A stretch of DNA of 64,000 nt from JAJEBT01 sp965214975 (GCA_965214975.1 OZ244055.1:2666001-2730000), one strand, 5' to 3'. Counted from the stretch's first letter, positions 23,693 through 33,097 are shown. The notes: generated by a model not told the origin, from the letters alone. Numbers and translations are program-made.

Positions 23693-25996
23693 TCAGAACG
23701 CCGCCCGCCAGCCCGTCAGCAGGCGGAACGCGGGCCTCGCGTCCGCGACATGCCCCGGATTGCGCGAGACCGAGGCTTCGGCCCGGATTTCGCCGCCGAA
23801 CACGCCCGCGCGGCGCCAGCGCGCCGCCAGGTCGATCTGCCTGCCCGACGGAGCCAGCTCGGCCGAGACCGCCTCGTGCAGCACCGCGCCGTCCCTCGTG
23901 CGGCCGACCGGCAGCGCGAGGCTCGCCCGCCCGCGCTCCACCCGCGGCGGCTGGACGAGCGAGAGAGAGATCTCGTCATCGGCGGTCAGGCGCCTGAGGG
24001 CGCGAAGCGAGAACCCGCTCGTGGTCACGTCCGACAGGCCGGCGACAAACCCGCCGCCCGCGCCCGGCGACACCAGGCCGATCTCGGCGTCGGCGGCGAG
24101 ACTCCAGCCCGCAAGTTCCGCCCCCGCCTCGAACCCGGCGACGACGCTCTCGGCGGAGAGCCGGCCGAACGCGCCCTCCGCCGTCGATCCCAGCATGGCT
24201 TCCGGCTCTCCGAGCCAGCCGGCACGCAGACCGAACGGCCCGCCCTCCGGCCGCCAGGCCAGCACCGCGCCCGTCTCCGGCGTCTTCCGCCCGGGCACGC
24301 CCGCCGTGGTGAACGCCGTCCCGCCAAGGCCGTTCCCGGCCGCAAAGCCCAGCGTCACGGCGCCGCCGGCAAGGTCGAGCAGGCTGCTTCCGGCGTCCGT
24401 CGGCGATTCGTGCAGGCCGAAGCGCCAGCCGCCCGGCGCGACGGCTTCCCGCCGTGGAGCCATCAGCTCGCGCAGCCGCGACGTCGCCGTCGGGCCGTCC
24501 GCGGAACCCGCGAGGCCCTGAAGGTCGAACCAGAACGGCGCCCCCAGCGCATCGAAGGCCACGATCTCGCGCCCGGCCAGCGAGCGCGCCAACCCGTCGC
24601 CCAGGGCCCCGCCCAGCCGGAGGCCGGTGGTTCGCAGGCTGCGGCCCGGGCCGCCGACGCGCCGCCCGGTCGCGACCGTGGTCCCGCCCTGCGGCTCCAG
24701 CGCGGCGCCGAGGTCCATCAGCCCCTGGCCGTAAACGTCGCGGTTCGCGTAGATGCCGGACTTTCTGGCGGTCGCGTAGAGCCGCGCGACCAGTTCCGCG
24801 CTCGACAGCTGGTCGCGGAACATCTGCTTCATCAGCGCGATTCCGCCCGTGACCATCGGTGCGGCGAACGACGTGCCGCTCAGGGGTTCGTATCCCCGGG
24901 TGCCTTCGCCGCCGCGACCGGGCGGCCCGAAATACGCGGCGGCGACATCCTCGCCGGGCGCGGCGATGCACCAGTCCGCGGCGATGCCGCAACGGTTGGA
25001 GAAGTCGGCGATCGCGCCGTCCTCGCGGACCGCCACGACGGCGACGTGGTGGCTCCGCAGCTCCTCAATGCGCGCCGCCAGGCCGGCGTCGACACTGGGC
25101 GAGCTCGCGTCGAAGCTGCCGAGACCGCCCCTGTCCCCGCCGACGCAGTTGGCAGTGCCCGGGAGGCAGATTTCCCCGTTGGAGTTGCCGGCGGCCTGGA
25201 CGATGATCGTCTTGTCCTCCCGTCCGGCCTGGGCCATCGTCGCGATGGGTTTCGCCATCGCCTCGCGCAGCTCCGCCTCCCCGTAGTTCTCGATCAGCCC
25301 CTCGACCCCGAAGCTCAGGTTCACGACGTCCAGATCCCGCGAGAGCACAGCCTCGTAGAGGTTCGCGTTCTCCGAAGCGTGGATGGCGAGCTCGCGGGTG
25401 CTGACCGGATCGACCGGCCCCGGCACCCTGTTCTCGAGAGGAACCGCGATCACCGCGAGCGTGGCCCCGGGCGCGATGCCCGTGTGCCGGCGGCCTGGTG
25501 GAACGGGCCTGCCCGCGACGATGCTGGCGACGGCGGTGCCGTGCGAGTACGTTCCCAGGCCGTTTTCGTCCAGCACGCCGGCGGTGTCGAGATCCTCGGT
25601 GACCGCCCCTTCCCGGACAGCGTCCCGGAACGCGGGGTGACGGAGGTCGATGCCGGTGTCGATCACGCCCACCTCGACGCCCTCGCCCGGCATCACCCCG
25701 TCGCCGAGGACGACGGAAAGCGTTGCGTGGGCTTGGTGCGCGCCGACCGTCTCCAGGCCCCATTGCCCCGACGACCGGAACTCGGGGGAGGCAAGGATCC
25801 TGTCGGCAGCCGAGGTCCGGAGGCGTTCGAACTCCGACCTCGGGATCACGCCGCGGTCGCCCGTCTCCACGCCCCCACCAGGCCTCTCCATTCCCCCATC
25901 GGGCGACCCGACGCCGGAACCGCCGCCGCCGCCGCAACCCGCCAGCGCGATCGCCGCGACCGCAAGCACGGCACGTCCGCATCCCCGAAACGCCAT
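23693..25996 (-). CDS. Subtilisin-like (S8) serine protease lipo-autotransporter
   Basis: A 767-residue secreted protease. The signal ends in a lipobox (IALAGC, Cys21) followed by a poly-Gly linker, as in SphB1/NalP. The S8 domain (about 80-410) has the full triad: Asp113 in VGVIDTGID, His152 in YSHGTAVASIVAG and Ser376 in SGTSFAAPMVTGG, with the oxyanion Asn271 in QAAGNSN. After about residue 480, alternating-strand sequence rich in Gly/Ala and aromatic residues ends in GWRAAF with a terminal Phe, as expected of an outer-membrane beta-barrel. Family members process or release surface proteins. ATG 25996 has GGGAGAGA upstream. Confidence 0.87.
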   Translation of the reverse strand: MAFRGCGRAVLAVAAIALAGCGGGGGSGVGSPDGGMERPGGGVETGDRGVIPRSEFERLRTSAADRILASPEFRSSGQWGLETVGAHQAHATLSVVLGDGVMPGEGVEVGVIDTGIDLRHPAFRDAVREGAVTEDLDTAGVLDENGLGTYSHGTAVASIVAGRPVPPGRRHTGIAPGATLAVIAVPLENRVPGPVDPVSTRELAIHASENANLYEAVLSRDLDVVNLSFGVEGLIENYGEAELREAMAKPIATMAQAGREDKTIIVQAAGNSNGEICLPGTANCVGGDRGGLGSFDASSPSVDAGLAARIEELRSHHVAVVAVREDGAIADFSNRCGIAADWCIAAPGEDVAAAYFGPPGRGGEGTRGYEPLSGTSFAAPMVTGGIALMKQMFRDQLSSAELVARLYATARKSGIYANRDVYGQGLMDLGAALEPQGGTTVATGRRVGGPGRSLRTTGLRLGGALGDGLARSLAGREIVAFDALGAPFWFDLQGLAGSADGPTATSRLRELMAPRREAVAPGGWRFGLHESPTDAGSSLLDLAGGAVTLGFAAGNGLGGTAFTTAGVPGRKTPETGAVLAWRPEGGPFGLRAGWLGEPEAMLGSTAEGAFGRLSAESVVAGFEAGAELAGWSLAADAEIGLVSPGAGGGFVAGLSDVTTSGFSLRALRRLTADDEISLSLVQPPRVERGRASLALPVGRTRDGAVLHEAVSAELAPSGRQIDLAARWRRAGVFGGEIRAEASVSRNPGHVADARPAFRLLTGWRAAF

Positions 25997-25999
25997 GGA

Positions 26000-26280
26000 T
26001 CTCTCCCGCCTCGAATGCCGGACCGGCATGTCGGCCCGCCCGCTCTCCACGCCTGTCGCGCGGGGCGGATTTCCCGGAACTCCGGACCGCTCCGCGATTC
26101 CGCCGGGTTTCGCGCGGCGCCGACGGAAAGAGCGGCCCCAGGCTCCCGAAACGGGCATTGTCCGCATTCCGGCATTCCGTTCAAGTCGTCCCGTTCTCTC
26201 CCGCGGCCGGGACCGTCCCGCGCTCCCCGATTGCCGATGCCGGGCAAGTTGCGTAGAAGTCGGGACTCGGGGCGGACGGC
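26000..26280. other. Intergenic region with repeat copy
   Basis: The divergent gap between the protease and CoA-transferase genes. It contains the inverted element GCCGGACCGGC near 26018 and a dispersed-repeat copy (26068-26205). No promoter is convincing. Confidence 0.5.
26068..26205. repeat. Dispersed intergenic repeat, copy 2 (first unit only)
   Basis: It aligns along its length with 28076-28215, by eye at about 70 %. Shared words include TTCCGCCG.GTTTC, GCGGCCCC and CGGCAT.CCGTTCAAG. It lacks the second unit that carries the 21-base identical block of the other two copies. Confidence 0.6.
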
Positions 26281-27597
26281 ATGCCAGAACCCGCCCGCGC
26301 AACGGCGGCGGCAACGACGGGACGGACGCGCATGGCCGAGTCGCAACGGGACGAGCCGGATCCGGCCGGCGGCGGACCGCTCGCCGGCCTCCGCGTTCTC
26401 GACCTGACCCAGTTCCTCGCCGGTCCCTACGCCACCATGATTCTGGCGGATCTCGGCGCCGAGGTGCTCAAGGTCGAGGCGCCGTCGGGCGACTGGTCGC
26501 GCACCCTGCCGCCGCATTTCGTCGGCGACGACAGCTGCTACTACCTTTCGGTCAACCGCAACAAGAGGAGCGTCGTCGTCGACGCCAAGACCGCCGAGGG
26601 CCTCGATCTCGTCAGGAAGCTGGCCGACAGGTCGGACTTCCTGTTCGAGAACTTCAGGCCCGGCGTGCTCGAACGGCTCGGCCTGGCCTACGAGGATCTG
26701 TCGCGCCGCAATCCCGGGCTGATCTGGGCCTCCGTCAGCGGCTTCGGCCAGACCGGGCCGGACCGCGACCGTCCGGCCTACGACATGATCGTGCAGGCGA
26801 TCTCGGGCGGAATGAGCATGACCGGGGAAGCCGGAGGCCCGGCAGTCCGTTCGGGCATTCCGATCGGCGACCTCGGCGCGGGCATGTACGCGGTCGTCGG
26901 CGCCCTTTCCGCGCTCGAGGAGCGCCGCCGTTCGGGCAAGGGGCAGCGCATCGACGTCTCGATGCTCGACTGCCAGATCTCGATGCTGTGCTACCAGGCG
27001 GCCTACCACCTCCATTCGGGCGAGAACCCCGGCCGCCAGGGGCGGGGCCACGATTCGATTCCCACCTATCGCGGCTTCGACTGCGCCAACGGAACGTCGC
27101 TCGTCGTCACCGCCAACACCGAACGCATGTGGCTGGCGCTCTGCGACGTGCTCGGGCTCGGGCCGCTCAAGAGCGATCCGCGCTTCGCCCGCAACGACGA
27201 CCGCCACGCCAACCGCCGCATCCTGTGGCCGCTTCTCGAGAACGCCTTCGCGGAACGCGACGCGGCTCACTGGGTGCCCCGGCTGCTGGAGGCCGGCATA
27301 CCCGTCGGCGAGGTCAACACGCTCGAGAAGGCGCTGTCCAACCCCCAGGTCACGGGGCGCGACATGGTCCTGGCCCTCGAGGACGACGGGGGCCGGACGG
27401 CCCGCGTGGCCGGAAACCCGGTCAGGATGTCCCGCTCGGGCCTCGAGCGGCACGCCTACCCGCCGGCGCTCGGCGCCGACACCTTCGCGGTTCTGGAAGA
27501 CGTGCTCGGCCTCGACCGGGACGAAGCCGCCCGGCTCGCCGACCGGGGCGTCGTCCGCGGGCCGGCGCCGCGCGAACCCGCCGGGGATTGCCGGTGA
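26281..27597 (+). CDS. CaiB/BaiF family (type III) CoA transferase
   Basis: A 438-residue CoA transferase. The N-terminal domain begins LAGLRVLDLTQFLAGPYATMILADLGAEVLKVE, diagnostic of family III. The catalytic Asp lies in DRPAYDMIVQAISG. Later conserved parts are GIPIGDLGAGMYAVVGALSAL and RLLEAGIPVGEVNTLEKALSNPQV. The enzyme moves CoA between carboxylic acids without ATP; the donor and acceptor are unknown. ATG 26281 is used here. ATG 26332, 51 bases on, would remove a low-complexity Ala/Thr stretch and is an equally plausible start. It stands alone, though the neighbouring catabolic genes suggest aromatic or dicarboxylic acids. Confidence 0.9.
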   Translation: MPEPARATAAATTGRTRMAESQRDEPDPAGGGPLAGLRVLDLTQFLAGPYATMILADLGAEVLKVEAPSGDWSRTLPPHFVGDDSCYYLSVNRNKRSVVVDAKTAEGLDLVRKLADRSDFLFENFRPGVLERLGLAYEDLSRRNPGLIWASVSGFGQTGPDRDRPAYDMIVQAISGGMSMTGEAGGPAVRSGIPIGDLGAGMYAVVGALSALEERRRSGKGQRIDVSMLDCQISMLCYQAAYHLHSGENPGRQGRGHDSIPTYRGFDCANGTSLVVTANTERMWLALCDVLGLGPLKSDPRFARNDDRHANRRILWPLLENAFAERDAAHWVPRLLEAGIPVGEVNTLEKALSNPQVTGRDMVLALEDDGGRTARVAGNPVRMSRSGLERHAYPPALGADTFAVLEDVLGLDRDEAARLADRGVVRGPAPREPAGDCR

Positions 27598-27631
27598 CGG
27601 TTTCGGCGTCGCCGGAGCGACCGCCGCGCGG

Positions 27632-27958
27632 CTACCCGCCCGCCATGCAGTTCGTGCAAAGCGGAGTGTGGGGCAGAAGCTCCAGGCGCTTTTCCGGGAT
27701 CTCCTCCCCGCACTGGACGCAGGTGCCGTAGATGCCGTCCTCTATGCGCCGAAGCGCGGCCTCGATCTGCGTGACTTCCCTCTGGCCCTGAAGGCCGAGC
27801 CCTTCCAGCACCTCGTCGCCCGCGATTTCGGTGGCCCGTTCCTCGAAGTCCGCCTCGGCGCCGTGCTCCTTCAGATCCTCGTCGATCTCGGTCAGTTTCG
27901 AGGTCAGCGCGCCGAGACGCTCCTCCAGCAGCTTTCTGGCTTTTCCCGTGTCGATCAT
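27632..27958 (-). CDS. DksA/TraR-type zinc-finger protein
   Basis: A 108-residue protein. The N-terminal two-thirds is a coiled coil (ARKLLEERLGALTSKLTEIDEDL to REVTQIEAALRRIEDG), followed by a four-Cys zinc finger: CVQCGEE and CTNC. It is shorter than E. coli DksA (about 150 residues), like the short DksA-like proteins common in alphaproteobacteria. Such proteins bind the RNA-polymerase secondary channel, often with ppGpp, or act in stress responses. ATG 27958 has GGAAGAAA upstream, and the in-frame extension farther upstream reads through a repeat. It is convergent with the CoA-transferase gene (34-base gap). Confidence 0.87.
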   Translation of the reverse strand: MIDTGKARKLLEERLGALTSKLTEIDEDLKEHGAEADFEERATEIAGDEVLEGLGLQGQREVTQIEAALRRIEDGIYGTCVQCGEEIPEKRLELLPHTPLCTNCMAGG

Positions 27959-28532
27959 CGCGGTTTCTTCCGAATGGGGATCATGCGGCACCCGAACATC
28001 CGCGACGCCAGCATAACACGGAGCGCCACTTGCAGAATTCCCCGTTCGAGGGGGATTCTTTCGCCGTGGCCGGCGGATCTCCCCGGCACTGGGAGCCACT
28101 CCGTGCTTCCGCCGCGTTTCCGGGAACGCCGGCAGGGAGGCGGCCCCGTGGCGCCAAGACGAACAGTGTACCGATCCCGGCATCCCGTTCAAGCCGAACC
28201 GTTTCCGTAGCACGGCTCGCTTCTTGCCCGGCAACCGGTGAAGCGGCCTGTCCGCCGGGTCGTTCGGGAGCGCGTTTCTCCCTCCGCGTGCCGGTTCGCG
28301 GATCCGATGGCTCCCCCCTGGATCGCACTGCGGACAGTTCCGCGCCCGTTGCCGGCACTCGGTCACGACAGAAAGCGGGCCCTGGCGCCGGGGGCATTCG
28401 GTCCCTCCCGGTCCCCTGGCCCGTTCCGTCCGCAACGGATGGAACCTGCATGATGGCCGGGAGCCGGCCGACGCAGTCGCGAGAAGGGACGCGAGAACGG
28501 CACAGGGTTCGGACGGGGCGCGCGGTCCCCGT
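27959..28532. other. Long intergenic region with repeat copy 3
   Basis: About 570 bases between the DksA-like gene and the glycosyltransferase end, with no credible gene. It holds the longest copy of the dispersed repeat (28076-28375). Open frames crossing it have no family motifs. Confidence 0.5.
28076..28375. repeat. Dispersed intergenic repeat, copy 3 (both units)
   Basis: Unit 1 (28076-28215) aligns with 26068-26205, and unit 2 (28247-28375) aligns with 7946-8072. The block at 28350-28370 is identical over 21 bases to 8047-8067. This copy links the other two and shows that the element has at least two modules. Confidence 0.65.
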
Positions 28533-30206
28533 TCACCTTTTCACCCTGAACACGACGCCGTCGGCCAGTTCCGCCACCGGTTCCAGGACCGGCAACGACC
28601 GCAGCTCGGCCTCGCCGTAGTCGAGCAATTGCGAATTCCGCTTCGTGCGGAACCAGACCACGTAGGCGCCATCCGGGATTTTCGCGGGCCGCCGACCGAG
28701 ACGGCCGACGCGAAATTTCCAGAGATGACGGCAACAGGGCGCGTATTCCCGGTTTCTGTTGACGTGAAGCGACAAGGCATACGGCGCGTTGGTGTATGTG
28801 CGCTCTCTCTCCGCGGCGAGATTCTCCCGGACGTGCCGCAGCGTCCCGGAACCGGTCCAGCGCGGCCCGTTGAAGAGGAGGTAGAGATCGCCGCGGCTTG
28901 CCTTCGCGATCCTGTAGACGTTCATGACCGCCTGACTCGCCACCCCCAGGGAGAGAACGATCGCCACGAAGGCGGCCAGCACGCTTCCCCCCTTCCCCGG
29001 CATCGTCGCCCGAACGATCGGCAGGTTGCCGACGCTTCCAAGAAACGGCCTCTCCCGTTCACGGACGAGAACGCGGTCCAGCACGAACGCCCCGGCCACC
29101 AGGAGCGGAACGTACATTGGAATCAGGTATCTTTCCGATATGCTGCCGCCCGTCTGGAAGACGAACACAAGCGATATGGCCACGATGAACAGGACGAGGT
29201 GCGTCAGCGCGAAGCCGCCGAACACCCAGAGAGGATCCCAGCCGGCAACGGACAGTCGCCTCCATCGAACCGCGACGAGAACACAGACGAACGGCGCCAG
29301 GGCCGCGGCGACGTTGGTCCGCGCCCAGCTCCATAGGATGTCGGCAACGTCCCTCAGCATCATCGACACGGGATAGCCGACGGGCGAACCGTGCTTGGTG
29401 AGATCTCCCGTGACCAGGTAATTGCGCAGAAACCACAGGGCCGTCGGCACCGCCACGATCAGCGAGTAGGCGGCGACGTGTCCCGCCCTCCGGGCCATGG
29501 AGAATGCCCCCCTCCCTGGATGGAAGAGCAGCAGCAACCCCGCGATGGCCGGCACGGCCGCCCCGGCGTACCGGGTCTGCCAGGCCAGGGCGCTGAACGC
29601 CGCCGCCCAGACCAGGGTCCGGAGCCGGCCATCGGTCAGGAACCTGTCGGTCCGGATCAGGGCGAGAACCGCCAGCAGGACGAACAGGGGATCGGAGAGC
29701 GCCCACGAGAACCAGCCCGTCAGCGGGGGCGCCAGGGCCGTCGCGAGACAGCCCCACGCCGCCAGGAACCGGGACTCCAGGCGTTGCCGCAGGTACCGCC
29801 CGACGACGAACACGGTCAGTCCGAAAACGACGGCGTTGAGGGGACCGGCGACGGCGAGCGGATCGAGCGTCCCCAGGCTGGCCGCAGCCAGCAGAAGGGG
29901 ATAGAGAGGGGGCCACGCGGTGTCGGGGGAGCCCGTGTAGTCGAGAAAGCCCTCTCCGGCCAGCAGACTCCGGGCGAAGGCGATGTAATGCGCCGAATCC
30001 GGGCTCAGCACCACTCCGTGGGCCCGGACGAGCACGGCGCCGAGCGTGGCGACGGCGGCCGCCGTCAGGGTGAAGCGGTCGGGTCGGAAGCGCGCCGGCA
30101 ACGCCGTCAACGGGTTTGCCCCGATCGAGGTCGGACCGGCCGCGCGCCGCCGTCCCCGGAGCCGTCGTCCGGCTCGCGCGACCGCGGAGGGCGAACGCCG
30201 CCACAT
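28533..30206 (-). CDS. Membrane glycosyltransferase, family 39 (PMT/ArnT)-like
   Basis: A 557-residue polytopic membrane protein with about ten hydrophobic segments. The first periplasmic loop has SPDSAHYIAFARSLLAGEG and TAWPPLYPLLLAA, matching the Asp/Glu loop and WPPLYP pattern of GT39/ArnT-type enzymes that use polyprenyl-phosphate sugars. The C-terminal soluble part (about 440-557) is unassigned. The start at ATG 30206 is uncertain; earlier in-frame codons only add low-complexity Arg-rich sequence. The gene is visibly less GC-rich than its neighbours and is flanked by repeat copies, suggesting acquisition by transfer. The acceptor (lipid or protein) is unknown. Confidence 0.75.
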   Translation of the reverse strand: MWRRSPSAVARAGRRLRGRRRAAGPTSIGANPLTALPARFRPDRFTLTAAAVATLGAVLVRAHGVVLSPDSAHYIAFARSLLAGEGFLDYTGSPDTAWPPLYPLLLAAASLGTLDPLAVAGPLNAVVFGLTVFVVGRYLRQRLESRFLAAWGCLATALAPPLTGWFSWALSDPLFVLLAVLALIRTDRFLTDGRLRTLVWAAAFSALAWQTRYAGAAVPAIAGLLLLFHPGRGAFSMARRAGHVAAYSLIVAVPTALWFLRNYLVTGDLTKHGSPVGYPVSMMLRDVADILWSWARTNVAAALAPFVCVLVAVRWRRLSVAGWDPLWVFGGFALTHLVLFIVAISLVFVFQTGGSISERYLIPMYVPLLVAGAFVLDRVLVRERERPFLGSVGNLPIVRATMPGKGGSVLAAFVAIVLSLGVASQAVMNVYRIAKASRGDLYLLFNGPRWTGSGTLRHVRENLAAERERTYTNAPYALSLHVNRNREYAPCCRHLWKFRVGRLGRRPAKIPDGAYVVWFRTKRNSQLLDYGEAELRSLPVLEPVAELADGVVFRVKR

Positions 30207-30700
30207 CGCCGACCGCGGCCCCGCGACCGGCAAGCGGCGCCATGCGCCCCGGCCGGCGGACCGGCGGCGGGAATTCGGGCCGAGGCGGCGGGACCGCTTC
30301 CCGCCGGATCCCGATGCGCGGGACGAGGACGGTTGCCGAGGCGACGCCGGCGGCCGCGCTCCTTGACCGCGGCGTCCCCGGATTCGCGCAACCTCCGCAA
30401 CGCGCACCGGCGCCCGGCGAAGGACGCGCACCGCGACGAACGCTCCGCCGTCGAGCGCGTCAACGCCCTGCCCGGGGACGACCGCGGCGGCCGCCATGTC
30501 GGCCTGCGCGGCCATGCGAGGGTCCGTTGCCGCCCGACGTCCGGCATCCCGGCGCCGACCGGCCGCCGGCTGACGCGCCTGCCGGCCGGGCCGTCGCTTC
30601 CGCGTCCCTCCCGCACCGCGTCATGTCGCCCGCCCCGCCGGGGAGCGGAGAACCGCGTCCGCCCGTCCGGAATCCGGCGCGTTCCGGAGTCCCGCCGGCA
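30207..30700. other. Intergenic region, nothing identified
   Basis: About 490 very GC-rich bases between the glycosyltransferase start and the SDR stop. I see no gene, RNA, promoter or repeat that I can support. The open frames here are low-complexity Arg/Pro/Gly sequence. Confidence 0.4.
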
Positions 30701-31489
30701 TCAGGCCGCGGTCCAGCCGCCGTCGATCGGAAGCGTGACGCCGGTCACCATCGACGAGGCGCGGCTCGCGAGGAACAGCAGCCCGCCCGCCAGCTCCCAG
30801 GGCTCGCCGAAACGCCCCATGGGCGTCGAGCGCTCGATCCGCGCGACCATCTCCGGCCCGAGAAAGCCACCGCCGAACCCGGTCCGGAAGAACGACGGCG
30901 CGAGCGCGTTGACCCGCACGCCGCGGCCCGCCCATTCGACGGCAAGCGAACGGGTCATGTTCACGAGCGCGCCCTTGGTCGCCTGGTAGCCGACATGCCC
31001 GAACAGCGCGTTCCCGACCAGACCCATGATCGAGGCGACGTTGACGATGCGGCCGTTTCCGTGCGCGAACATGTGCGGCGCCGCCGCCCTGCAGCCCGCG
31101 AAGACGGCGCTCAAATTGACCTCGACGATGGCGTCCCAGTCCTCGTCGGACATGGTCTCCGACGGCCCGCGGCGGGCGATGCCCGCGTTGTTGACCAGCA
31201 CGTGGAGCCCGCCGAGCTCTCCGGCGGCCCTGTCGACCGCCTCGCCGACCGCGGCGCGGTCCGCCACGTCGAGCGCGAACGCGACGGCGCGCCCGCCCGC
31301 GGCGGCGATTTCCGCCGCGACCGCCTCCGCCTTCGCGGAATCGATGTCGGTGACGGCGACGACGGCTCCCGCGTTGGCGAAGGCGAGACCGGCGATCCGG
31401 CCGAAGCCGCTGCCCGCCCCGGTGACCATGGCGACGTCGCCGTCCATGCGGAACAGCCGGTCGACCGCGAGATCCGCGTAGCCGTTCAT
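30701..31489 (-). CDS. SDR family oxidoreductase
   Basis: A 262-residue classical SDR. The cofactor motif is MVTGAGSGFGRIAGLAF, with VTDIDSAKAEAV suggesting NAD(H) preference (Asp after strand 2). LVNNAGIARRGPSE is followed by Ser in IVNVASIMGLVG and the catalytic pair in VGYQATKGALV. The C-terminal VTGVTLPIDGGWTAA is typical. It belongs to the gluconate/sorbitol/3-oxoacyl-type SDRs with unknown substrate. Its ATG overlaps the stop of the FAH-family gene (ATGA), so the two are coupled, which suggests successive steps on a keto or hydroxy acid. Confidence 0.88.
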   Translation of the reverse strand: MNGYADLAVDRLFRMDGDVAMVTGAGSGFGRIAGLAFANAGAVVAVTDIDSAKAEAVAAEIAAAGGRAVAFALDVADRAAVGEAVDRAAGELGGLHVLVNNAGIARRGPSETMSDEDWDAIVEVNLSAVFAGCRAAAPHMFAHGNGRIVNVASIMGLVGNALFGHVGYQATKGALVNMTRSLAVEWAGRGVRVNALAPSFFRTGFGGGFLGPEMVARIERSTPMGRFGEPWELAGGLLFLASRASSMVTGVTLPIDGGWTAA

Positions 31490-32193
31490 TCGCCCTTCCC
31501 TCCCGCGGCCGCGGGCGCAAGCCGCACCGCGAGACCGCCGACGCCCTCGACGGCGCCCTCGAGGACATCTCCCGCCGCCACCGGCGCCGGACCGCGCGGG
31601 GTTCCGGTGTAGACGAGATCGCCGGGCTCGAGCCTGCTGTAGCGCGACAGGCGGGCGACGATCTCGGCCGGCTTCCAGATCATCCGCGAAATGTCCCCCT
31701 CCTGGCGCGGTTCGCCGTTGACCGCCATCCCGATGCGGCCCCTCGCGGGATGTCCGCATTCCGCGGCCGGGCGTATGGCGCCCACGGGCGAGGCGCCGTC
31801 GAAGCTCTTGCACAGATCCCACGAATGCCGGTCGGCGATGCAGGCGCGCATCACGTCGCGGCGGATCATGTCGAAGCCGACCGCGTAGCCAAACACGTGC
31901 TCCAGCGCGCGCTCCTCCGGAATGAACGCGCCGCCCCTGCCGACGGCGAGGACCATCTCGATCTCGGGCTCGAGTTCCGAGGTTCCGGGCGGATAGGGGA
32001 TCTCGCCGCCGGCGACGACGGAATCGGCCGGCTTGAGCGAGACGCCCGGCCCGCCGCCGGTCCCGAGTCCCGTCTCGACGGCGTGGTCGGCGTAGTTCCG
32101 CCCGATCGCGTAGACCCTGCGCACCGGAAAGAGCGCGTCGGTGCCGGCGACGGCGACGACCGGACGGCTCCAGTCGGGAACGGCGAGCTTCAT
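31486..32193 (-). CDS. Fumarylacetoacetate hydrolase family protein
   Basis: A 235-residue FAH-fold enzyme. The metal site is visible as the Glu pair in ELEPEIEMVL and the Asp in AVGFDMIRRD. Other landmarks are YAIGRNYADHA, the catalytic-loop region SWDLCKSFDGASPVG, RLEPGDLVYTGTPRG and the late DVLEGAVEGVGGLAV. The size matches acylpyruvate hydrolases, oxaloacetate decarboxylases and 2-hydroxyhepta-2,4-diene-dioate isomerases rather than full FAH. It therefore acts on a diketo or enol acid, possibly a meta-cleavage product. It is co-translated with the downstream SDR. Confidence 0.87.
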   Translation of the reverse strand: MKLAVPDWSRPVVAVAGTDALFPVRRVYAIGRNYADHAVETGLGTGGGPGVSLKPADSVVAGGEIPYPPGTSELEPEIEMVLAVGRGGAFIPEERALEHVFGYAVGFDMIRRDVMRACIADRHSWDLCKSFDGASPVGAIRPAAECGHPARGRIGMAVNGEPRQEGDISRMIWKPAEIVARLSRYSRLEPGDLVYTGTPRGPAPVAAGDVLEGAVEGVGGLAVRLAPAAAGGKGE

Positions 32194-32358
32194 GGCGTCC
32201 TTCCCCGTGCACCGGCGGTCTTCCGCGCGGCCGGGAACAGGATAGGCGGCCCCCGGGGCCGCGCAACCGTCCGCGGCGCGCCGGCGATTCCCTTTCCCGC
32301 GGCGCTTCTGTAGGTTTCCGCGAAACCTCCCCCGCGCCCGCCGGCGACCGATGACGCG

Positions 32359-33097
32359 ATGAACCGACACGCACCGATCCAGCACGCCGCCGCGGCGGCG
32401 CTGGTCGCGCTCGCGGCCTGCGCCGGAACGGACGCCGGCCCGTCCGCGCCCGCCGTGCCGGGCGCGGACGGGCCCTATCCGCCGCTCGCCGGCGTTCCCG
32501 AACGCCCGCCGACGCCGAGCCGCGCGGAGCTGCGCCGGATGCGGGAGGAGCTGATCGGGAGCGGAACGTCGGCCGGGCGCGCCGGCGCGCCCCGCGCGCC
32601 GGAGGCCGGGCGGATCTCCCCCGAACCCGCGCGGCCCGAGGCTTCCGCGAACCGGGGCGGCGCGCGAAGCGGCGGTCCGCTCCGCGCGCCCGCGCTCCTC
32701 CCGTCCCCGGACGGGGCGGGCCCGCCGATCGGCGAGGTCCGTTTCGCCTCCGGCTCCGCCGCCCTGGACGTCCGCGGGAGCGGGACCGTCGCCCGGCTCG
32801 CCGAAATCCGGCGCCGGTGCGGCGGAACGCTCCGCGTCGTCGCGCATGCGGGGCTTTCCGTCGGCGCGGACGGCCGCCTCGGGGAGTTCCGCCTCGCGGT
32901 GCGGCGGGCGAACGCCGTGGCGGCCGGGCTCCGGCGCTCCGTCGGCGCGGAGGCGCGGCCGGAGATCGCGGTGACGGGGGCTCCGCCGGGGACGGTGCCG
33001 CCGGAGACTGCCGACGGCGGCCGCGTTGCGGTATACTTGCTCGACCAGACCGGGAACCCGCCACCGGACCGTCGGCGGACACGCTGGAAATGCCGCG

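Noticed and set aside
27632..28435. Longer DksA-like protein with about 160 extra N-terminal residues
   Set aside because: The extension reads through the dispersed repeat and has no homology. ATG 27958 has a ribosome site and gives a normal short DksA-like protein.
28533..30515. Longer glycosyltransferase start at 30515
   Set aside because: The first 103 codons would be low-complexity Arg/Ala sequence from GC-rich spacer. ATG 30206 places the first hydrophobic helix near the N-terminus.
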